From Pseudomonadota bacterium (GTDB lineage: Bacteria; Pseudomonadota; Gammaproteobacteria; Xanthomonadales; Xanthomonadaceae), in the NCBI GenBank assembly GCA_023425225.1, contig JAFADB010000153.1, positions 1 through 17,567 on the forward strand: DNA of 17,567 nucleotides, read 5' to 3'. This document shows positions 6,020-11,467 of this stretch, one piece after another. The notes beneath the pieces are model-generated. The model worked only from the letters and a program-made list of their open reading frames with translations, had not been told where the DNA came from and did not search any database. A program made the position numbers and the translations under genes. Position 1 is the first letter of the stretch. Every line of letters starts with the position of its first letter.

Positions 6020-6985
6020 TTGAGACGACTGATGGCCCTGTTGATGGCACTGACCAGCGGTTGCGCTCCGGCGACCGATGCACCCTGGATGGGCGCCAAC
6101 GTCAAGGTCTCCGAACAGGCGCCCTGGGGCAGCGATGAGGCGCAGGCCTCGTTGCGGAACCTGGCCTCCTCCGGCGCGCAGGTGGGGTTGCTGGTGGCAT
6201 TCGTGTGGCAGGCCACGCCCACGTCCAGCGACCCGGTGCTGGGCAGCGACAGTACTGTCGAGCAGGTCCGTGCCGGCCTGCGGCAGATGCGCGCCGCAGG
6301 ACTTCGGCCGATGCTGAAGATTCACCTGTGGATTCCCGGCCACTGGGCCGGCGATGCCGATCCCGGCGACCGTGCGACCTGGTTCGCCGCCTACCAGCGC
6401 GCCGTCGTGCAACTGGCCGAGGTGGCCGAGGACGAGCACGCCGAGGCGCTGGTGGTGGCCACGGAGCTGCGGCAGTTGCAGGACGCGCCGCAATGGCCCG
6501 GCCTGGTGGCCGCGGTGCGGCAGGCCTATCGCGGCACGCTGGCCTACGTGGCGGACGGCCTGGAGCATGCCGAGAGCTTCCGCTACTGGAACCTGTTCGA
6601 CGTGGTCGGCACCAGCCTGTATCCGGCGTTGCCGCCGCAGGCGGAGGCGCGGGCGGCGAGGATGCGCGAGGCCGCCGCGCAGCTGCAGGCACTGGCACAA
6701 CGCAGTGGCCGTCCGGTCTGGGTGGCGGAGCTGGGCCTGAGATCGGCGAAAGGCAGCCTGGCGGCTCCCTGGGAGAGTCCGGAACAGCGCCAGGCCGCCG
6801 TCGATACCCGCCTGCAGGTGCAGGTGCTGCGCGAGTGGATCCGGGTGCTGGCCGGGCATGGCGTGCAGGGCATCGGCATCTGGTGCTGGTATACCGACCC
6901 GGACGCCGGCGGCATGCGCGACAGCGACTTCACCGTGCAGAACAAGCCCGCCCAGGCGATCTTCGGCGAGCGGGCCGGGCGCTGA
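6020..6985 (+). CDS. GH113-like TIM-barrel glycoside hydrolase, exported
   Basis: 321 residues from a TTG start at 6020; the ATG at 6032 is the alternative, but TTG supplies the Arg pair a signal peptide needs. RRLMALLMALTSGC is a short export signal with a possible lipidated Cys15. The lipobox is imperfect (T at -3). The mature part starts GANVKV and continues with RPMLKIHLWIPGHWAG (96-111), VVATEL (145-150) with E149, DVVGTSLYP (194-202), VWVAELGL (233-240) with E237, and GIGIWCWYTDP (284-293). The order of a Lys/His/Trp strand, Glu at the end of beta-4 and Glu on beta-7 is that of GH113 (beta-mannanase) within clan GH-A, where these two Glu are acid/base and nucleophile. It probably trims or releases the glycan made by the 2887 synthase, as BcsZ does for cellulose. 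Substrate is inferred: family members cut beta-mannan. Confidence 0.75.
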   Translation: MRRLMALLMALTSGCAPATDAPWMGANVKVSEQAPWGSDEAQASLRNLASSGAQVGLLVAFVWQATPTSSDPVLGSDSTVEQVRAGLRQMRAAGLRPMLKIHLWIPGHWAGDADPGDRATWFAAYQRAVVQLAEVAEDEHAEALVVATELRQLQDAPQWPGLVAAVRQAYRGTLAYVADGLEHAESFRYWNLFDVVGTSLYPALPPQAEARAARMREAAAQLQALAQRSGRPVWVAELGLRSAKGSLAAPWESPEQRQAAVDTRLQVQVLREWIRVLAGHGVQGIGIWCWYTDPDAGGMRDSDFTVQNKPAQAIFGERAGR

Positions 6986-7025
6986 GGATTCGTGCGGGAG
7001 GGACCGGCAGCGCATAATCGCGGCC

Positions 7026-8198
7026 ATGATCATCGACTCCCTGCTCGACACCGACCTGTACAAGTTCACGATGATGCAGGCGGTGCTGCATCAGCATCCC
7101 GGCGCGCAGGTCGAGTACCGCTTCAAGTGCCGCACCCCGGGTATCGATCTGGCCGACTGCCTGGACGAGATCTCCGATGAGATCGACGGCCTGTGCTCGC
7201 TGTACTTCCGTCCCGAGGAACTGGACTACCTGCGCGGGCTGCGCTTCCTCAAGCCGGACTTCGTCGACTTCCTCGGCCTGTTCCACCTGGACCGCAAGTA
7301 CCTGACGCTGCGTGCCTCGGACAGCGTGCCCGGCGAGATCGAGCTGGAGATCAAGGGGCCGTGGCTGTACACGATCCTGTTCGAGGTGCCGTTGCTGGCG
7401 ATCATCAGCGAGGTGTGGTTCCGCCGCACCGGCGCCGGTGCCGATCACGCAGAGGGCCGGCGCCGGCTCGAGGCCAAGATCGCGATGCTGCGCGATGCCG
7501 AGGGCTACTCGGAGTGCCGCATCGCCGACTACGGCACCCGCCGGCGCTACTCGCGGCAGTGGCACGGCGAATTGCTGCGGATCCTGCAGCGGCAACTGGA
7601 CGGCCAGTTCGTCGGCACCAGCAACGTGCATTTCGCGCGCCTGTACGGGTTCACCCCGCTGGGCACGATGGCGCACGAATGGCTGCAGGCCTTCCAGGCG
7701 CTGGGCCCGCGCCTGCGCGATTCGCAGGCCGCGGCGCTGGAGGCGTGGGCGCGCGAGTATCGCGGCGACCTGGGCATCGCGCTGTCGGACGTGGTCGGCC
7801 TGGACGCGTTCCTGCGCGACTTCGACCTGTACTTCTGCAAGCTGTTCGACGGCATGCGCCACGATTCCGGCGATCCCTTCGAGTGGGGCGAGCGCATCCT
7901 GGCCCACCTGCAGGGCTACCGCGTGGACCCGCGCAACAAGGTGCTGGTCTTCAGCGACGGGCTGGACATCGAGAAGGTCATGCACCTGTACGCGCGCTTC
8001 CGCGACCGCTGCCAGGTCGCTTTCGGCGTGGGCACCAACCTGACCAACGACCTGGGCCCGACGCCGCTGAACATCGTCATCAAGATGATCCGCTGCAACG
8101 GCCAGCCGGTTGCCAAGCTCAGCGATTCGCCGGGCAAGAGCATGTGTGACGATCCCGGTTACTTGACCTATCTGCGGCAGGTGTTCGGGGTGGCGTAA
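7026..8198 (+). CDS. pncB: Nicotinate phosphoribosyltransferase
   Basis: 390 residues, full length. The enzyme converts nicotinate and PRPP, with ATP hydrolysis, to nicotinate mononucleotide in the Preiss-Handler NAD-salvage pathway, in the cytoplasm. Recognisable blocks are LLDTDLYKFTMMQAV at the N-terminus, VEYRFKCR, the phosphohistidine loop GTMAHEW (213-219; H217 is the residue autophosphorylated in characterised enzymes), FDGMRHDSGDPFEWG, VFSDGLD, FGVGTNLTND and VKMIRCNGQPVAKLSDSPGK-type C-terminal blocks (here IKMIRCNGQP). The ATG at 7026 begins 40 bp after the hydrolase gene with only a poor Shine-Dalgarno. It is a housekeeping gene separating the two polysaccharide loci, and I infer no functional link to either. 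Confidence 0.97.
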   Translation: MIIDSLLDTDLYKFTMMQAVLHQHPGAQVEYRFKCRTPGIDLADCLDEISDEIDGLCSLYFRPEELDYLRGLRFLKPDFVDFLGLFHLDRKYLTLRASDSVPGEIELEIKGPWLYTILFEVPLLAIISEVWFRRTGAGADHAEGRRRLEAKIAMLRDAEGYSECRIADYGTRRRYSRQWHGELLRILQRQLDGQFVGTSNVHFARLYGFTPLGTMAHEWLQAFQALGPRLRDSQAAALEAWAREYRGDLGIALSDVVGLDAFLRDFDLYFCKLFDGMRHDSGDPFEWGERILAHLQGYRVDPRNKVLVFSDGLDIEKVMHLYARFRDRCQVAFGVGTNLTNDLGPTPLNIVIKMIRCNGQPVAKLSDSPGKSMCDDPGYLTYLRQVFGVA

Positions 8199-8227
8199 GG
8201 CGCGTCTTGCCGCGTGATTCCACGTGT

Positions 8228-8260
8228 CTGACGTGAAGCTGACTTCACGCTGACCATCAC
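8228..8260 (+). promoter_or_regulatory. Triple CTGAC direct repeat, 11-bp period, with embedded hairpin
   Basis: CTGAC occurs at 8228, 8239 and 8250, exactly 11 bp apart, as in tandem half-sites of OmpR/PhoB-type response regulators. A perfect 7-bp stem CGTGAAG/CTTCACG (8232-8238/8243-8249, loop CTGA) is superimposed on it. A second, mutually exclusive stem CACGT/ACGTG (8221-8225/8231-8235) overlaps it. The site is 120-146 bp upstream of bcsD. No T-tract follows, so a terminator for pncB is unlikely. Confidence 0.45.
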
Positions 8261-8278
8261 AAAGCGGAAAAGTGAGAC

Positions 8279-8331
8279 TTGCATCGCACAATGCTTTGGC
8301 GGAGCATCAAGGGCTGCCTCATGCGATGTGC
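8279..8331 (+). other. Foldable leader upstream of bcsD
   Basis: CATCGCA (8282-8288) pairs perfectly with TGCGATG (8322-8328), with two further G-T pairs outside. Nested inside is ATGCT/AGCAT (8291-8295/8303-8307). The element lies 45-90 nt before the bcsD start and could be a cis-acting RNA. It does not resemble the known c-di-GMP (GEMM) riboswitch motif. Confidence 0.35.
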
Positions 8332-8373
8332 ATCGGGCGCTACTGATTCACCAAGACCTTGGGAAAACGTGGA

Positions 8374-8829
8374 ATGGATCCGCAAGAGTTGCTCGAACAT
8401 CTGCGTATCCGTGCGTGCTCCCGGCAGTGGCTCGGGTTCGTGCAGGCCATGGGCCAGGAGTTTTCGGCCGAGCTTTCCGACCAGGAACTGAAGGCGCTGC
8501 TTTCGCGCATCGGCGGGCGCTTTGCCTCCAACCATCCCGTCGGGGAGTGCCTGACACTGCAGGACATGGAGTCCTCGGCCAATCGGCTGTGGGACCTGAT
8601 CGAATGGGGGCGGTGCGCCTTCGACGAGTCTGCCGACCGGGTCGACATCCGCCACATGGCGCCTCCGATCATCACCGCGCTGGGTACCAGCAGCTGGGTG
8701 GATGGATTCCTGGAGGGGGTGTACCAGTCATGGTTCCAGCAGGCCGGCATGCTTTCCGGCCTGGCCGTGCGGGCATGTGCCCCGCAGTCGGACGATGTGC
8801 GTCGCCTCGTGTTGTCGAGGATCTTTTGA
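8374..8829 (+). CDS. bcsD: Cellulose synthase subunit D
   Basis: 151 residues, close to the 156 of Komagataeibacter AxCeSD. Blocks include RACSRQWLGFVQAMGQEF (13-30), DQELKALLSRIGGRFA (36-51), LTLQDMESSANRLWDLIEWG (61-80), VDIRH and FLEGVYQSWF near the C-terminus, which is the BcsD pattern. BcsD forms a periplasmic octameric ring in the Acetobacter system and organises parallel export of glucan chains into crystalline ribbons; recent work places it in a cytoplasmic filament instead. No signal peptide is visible, in line with the cytoplasmic view. The ATG at 8374 is preferred; TTG at 8359 is in frame but adds only five residues. It is the first gene of the operon here, whereas classical type I operons have bcsD last. 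The bcsP start follows after 30 bp. Confidence 0.88.
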   Translation: MDPQELLEHLRIRACSRQWLGFVQAMGQEFSAELSDQELKALLSRIGGRFASNHPVGECLTLQDMESSANRLWDLIEWGRCAFDESADRVDIRHMAPPIITALGTSSWVDGFLEGVYQSWFQQAGMLSGLAVRACAPQSDDVRRLVLSRIF

Positions 8830-8859
8830 ATACCGTTGTGATGAACGACAAGAATATCC

Positions 8860-9219
8860 ATGAACAAGAATAAGCCCGGCCAGCAGCCCGACGACGATAT
8901 CCGCGGCCTGTTCTCGCGGTTCGGTGGGTCCTCCGAAGCGGCGGGCTACCAGGACTTCGCCAGCGTGCCGTTGCCGCGCGCGCGTGCCGCTTCCGGCAGC
9001 GCGGGCACGCCGGCGGCCAGATCAGCCGGTAATGCGCAATCGACTCCGGCGCCCTCGGTGCCGGAGTCACCATCATGCGCGAGCGCGAGCGCGAGCGCGA
9101 GCGTGACGGGCGAGGGTGCCACGCCGCTTGCCGCCTTGTTTCGCAGATTGATGGAGGCACGGTCGGCGGCCGATAGCGCGCAGGCCAATCCGTTGAAGCG
9201 CATCGTCAACGGTCGTTGA
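8860..9219 (+). CDS. bcsP: BcsP/BcsO-like small cellulose-biosynthesis protein
   Basis: 119 residues. The N-terminus has DDDIRGLFSRFGG followed by GYQDF (residues 11-33), the short motif (DI..LF..FGG....YQ) I associate with BcsP proteins. A disordered Ala/Ser/Pro/Gly-rich middle (about 38-88) contains an ASASASAS run. A second short helix, ATPLAALFRRLMEARSA, lies near the C-terminus, making a two-anchor, tether-like layout. It lies between bcsD and bcsA, where other operons have bcsP followed by bcsQ. Its biochemical role is not established. A scaffold or adaptor function, perhaps binding BcsD or the synthase, is my inference. The start has only a weak Shine-Dalgarno, and a 10-codon ORF (8841-8873) overlaps it. 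Confidence 0.6.
   Translation: MNKNKPGQQPDDDIRGLFSRFGGSSEAAGYQDFASVPLPRARAASGSAGTPAARSAGNAQSTPAPSVPESPSCASASASASVTGEGATPLAALFRRLMEARSAADSAQANPLKRIVNGR
9079..9102 (+). repeat. GCGAGC hexanucleotide repeat, four copies
   Basis: Four exact GCGAGC copies inside bcsP encode Ala-Ser four times (residues 74-81). The unit is two codons, so copy-number slippage would change linker length without shifting the frame. Confidence 0.8.
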
Positions 9220-9310
9220 TCCAGTGGAGCCTACCCTCAGCCGCGCGATGGAGCCGCCGCGCCCGGCCGAGTCTTCTCGCATCGTCATTTGACCCGGGGA
9301 CGTAAGTAAG
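9220..9310 (+). other. bcsP-bcsA spacer
   Basis: This 91-bp gap shows no terminator and no convincing promoter. GGGGA about 15 nt and TAAG just before the bcsA ATG are the only ribosome-site candidates. There is no room for bcsQ. Confidence 0.5.
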
Positions 9311-11467
9311 ATGAGTGCAGTCCAGCAGCCGGCATCAGCCTCCTTCCTGACCCGGCTGTCCACCGTGGCGCTGTGGTTGCTGGGGGCGGTGCTGCTGGTA
9401 TTCGTGGTGGCGGTGCCGATGGACGTCGTCCAGCAGCTGGTGTTCTCGCTGGCGCTGTTTGCCGTCGCGTTGGTCCTGCGCCGCCGCGGTGGGCGCGTCG
9501 CCGCGCTGGTGATGATGGGCCTGTCGCTTGCGGTGTCCTCGCGCTACATCTGGTGGCGCAGCACGCAGACGATGGGCATGGGCAACCTCGTCGACTTCGT
9601 TCTCGGGCTGGGGCTGCTGGCCGCGGAGCTGTATGCCTTCGTCATCCTGGTGCTGGGTTATTTCCAGGTGCTGTGGCCGCTGAGCCGCAAGCCGATTCCG
9701 CTGCCGGCCGACCAGCGCGACTGGCCCAGCGTCGATGTGCTGATTCCCACCTACAACGAACCGTTGTCGGTGGTGCGTACCACCGTGCTGGCGGCCAGCG
9801 TCATCGACTGGCCGGCCGATAAGCTCAATATCTATCTGCTCGACGATGGCCGTCGCGAGGAGTTCCGCGAATTCTGCGAGGAAGTGGGCGTCCACTACCT
9901 CACGCGCACCAACAACATCGGCGCCAAGGCGGGCAACATCAACGCCGCGCTCAGGCGCAGCCATGGCGACTACGTGGCCATCTTCGATTGCGACCACGTG
10001 CCCACGCGCTCTTTCCTGCAGGTGACGATGGGCTGGTTCCTGCGCGACCCGCTGCTGGCGGTCATGCAGATGCCGCACTATTTCTTCTCGCCCGATCCGT
10101 TCGAGCGCAATCTCGGCACCTACGGCCGCGTTCCCAACGAAGGCGAGCTGTTCTACGGCCTGCTGCAGGACGGCAACGACCAGTGGAATGCCACCTTCTT
10201 CTGCGGCTCGTGCGCGGTGATCAAGCGTGCGCCGCTGCTGGAAGTGGGGGGCGTGGCCACCGACACCGTCACCGAGGACGCGCATACCGCGCTGAAGCTG
10301 CACCGTGCCGGATATCGCAGCGCCTATGTGGCCATCCCGCAGGCGGCGGGACTGGCGACTGAAAGCCTGTCCGCGCACGTGGCGCAGCGGGTGCGCTGGG
10401 CGCGCGGCATGGCGCAGATCTTCCGCTTGGACAACCCGCTGTCCGGCCGTGGCCTGCGCCTGTCGCAACGGCTGTGCTATTTCAACGCGATGCTGCACTT
10501 CTTCTACGGACTGCCGCGCATCATCTACCTGACCGCGCCGCTGGCCTTCCTGTTCTTCGGTGCGCACGTGATCCAGGCCTCGGCGCTGATGATCCTGGCC
10601 TATGCCTTGCCGCACGTGTTCCAGGCGAACGTGACCAACCTGAAGGTGCAGGGCAAGTTCCGCCATCCGCTGTGGAACGAGGTCTACGAGACCACGCTGG
10701 CCTGGTACATCCTGCGCCCGACCCTGGCGGCGGTGATCAACCCGAAACTGGGCAAGTTCAACGTCACGCCCAAGGGCGGGCTGGTCAAGCAGAGCTATTT
10801 CGACGCCGACATCGCCAAACCCTACCTGTTCCTGCTGCTGCTCAACCTCGCCGGCATCGCCGCCGGCGTGCTGCGCCTGTTCAGTGCCGACAGCACCGGC
10901 GACATCCAGACCATCTGGTTCAACCTGGCCTGGACGCTGTACAACGTGCTGCTGCTGGGCGCGACCATCGCCACCGCCAGCGAGCAGCGCCAGGTGCGGC
11001 GCTCGCCGCGCGTGCCACTGGACATCGCCGCCACGCTCTATCTTGCCGACGGCCAGGCGCTGCCGTGCAGGACGTTGAACTTCTCCACCGGTGGCATGGC
11101 GCTGAAGCTGGACAATGCGCAGCCCATCGAGCCCGGTACGCCGGTGCGGATCGGCCTGACCCATCGCGGCCAGGAGCAGCGGCTGCCCGCCGTCATCCGC
11201 CAGGATCGCGACCGCTCCGGCGTGAGCATCCAGTTCGATGCGTTGAACGTCGAACAGGAGCGCTGGCTGGTGGCCTCCACGTTCGCCCGCGCCGATGTCT
11301 GGATCTCGCAGTGGGGCCAGCACGAACGCGATTCCTTCTGGCGCTCGCTCGGCGAGGTGACGCTTGCCAGCCTGCGCGGGTTCCGGCATCTCGGCCGGCA
11401 TGTCTCGGCAAGCCTGCGCCAGGGTTTCAGGCCCGCCAGCGCCGAGGGCCGGGAGTCGGCGCCATGA
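9311..11467 (+). CDS. bcsA: Cellulose synthase catalytic subunit A (UDP-forming)
   Basis: 718 residues. It polymerises beta-1,4-glucan from UDP-glucose and threads the chain through its own membrane channel into the periplasm. Membrane segments lie at about 17-36, 40-57, 63-80 and 94-120. The GT core has VLIPTYNEP (143-151), DDG (178-180), DCD (226-228), FFCGS (296-300), TED (321-323) and QRVRW (359-363). More membrane segments (about 388-435, 503-525, 535-555) follow. The PilZ domain has R563RSPR567 (RxxxR) and N590-x-S-x-x-G595, the c-di-GMP-binding pair that frees the gating loop. The segment SYFDADIAKPY matches the usual FxVTPK-to-PilZ linker region. All catalytic and ligand motifs are intact, so I expect an active, c-di-GMP-dependent enzyme. 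Its TGA overlaps the bcsB ATG (ATGA). Confidence 0.98.
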   Translation: MSAVQQPASASFLTRLSTVALWLLGAVLLVFVVAVPMDVVQQLVFSLALFAVALVLRRRGGRVAALVMMGLSLAVSSRYIWWRSTQTMGMGNLVDFVLGLGLLAAELYAFVILVLGYFQVLWPLSRKPIPLPADQRDWPSVDVLIPTYNEPLSVVRTTVLAASVIDWPADKLNIYLLDDGRREEFREFCEEVGVHYLTRTNNIGAKAGNINAALRRSHGDYVAIFDCDHVPTRSFLQVTMGWFLRDPLLAVMQMPHYFFSPDPFERNLGTYGRVPNEGELFYGLLQDGNDQWNATFFCGSCAVIKRAPLLEVGGVATDTVTEDAHTALKLHRAGYRSAYVAIPQAAGLATESLSAHVAQRVRWARGMAQIFRLDNPLSGRGLRLSQRLCYFNAMLHFFYGLPRIIYLTAPLAFLFFGAHVIQASALMILAYALPHVFQANVTNLKVQGKFRHPLWNEVYETTLAWYILRPTLAAVINPKLGKFNVTPKGGLVKQSYFDADIAKPYLFLLLLNLAGIAAGVLRLFSADSTGDIQTIWFNLAWTLYNVLLLGATIATASEQRQVRRSPRVPLDIAATLYLADGQALPCRTLNFSTGGMALKLDNAQPIEPGTPVRIGLTHRGQEQRLPAVIRQDRDRSGVSIQFDALNVEQERWLVASTFARADVWISQWGQHERDSFWRSLGEVTLASLRGFRHLGRHVSASLRQGFRPASAEGRESAP

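Noticed and set aside
8233..8248. GTGA...TCAC as a CRP/Clp site upstream of bcsD
   Set aside because: The half-sites are 8 bp apart instead of 6 and the outer bases do not match. The 11-bp CTGAC repeat explains the region better.
9079..9102. GCGAGC repeat as a phase-variable on/off switch
   Set aside because: The unit is two codons, so gains or losses keep the frame; only linker length would change.
10474..11463. Long in-frame extension upstream of bcsB
   Set aside because: It lies wholly inside bcsA in another frame. The bcsB signal peptide begins at 11464 with a good ribosome site.
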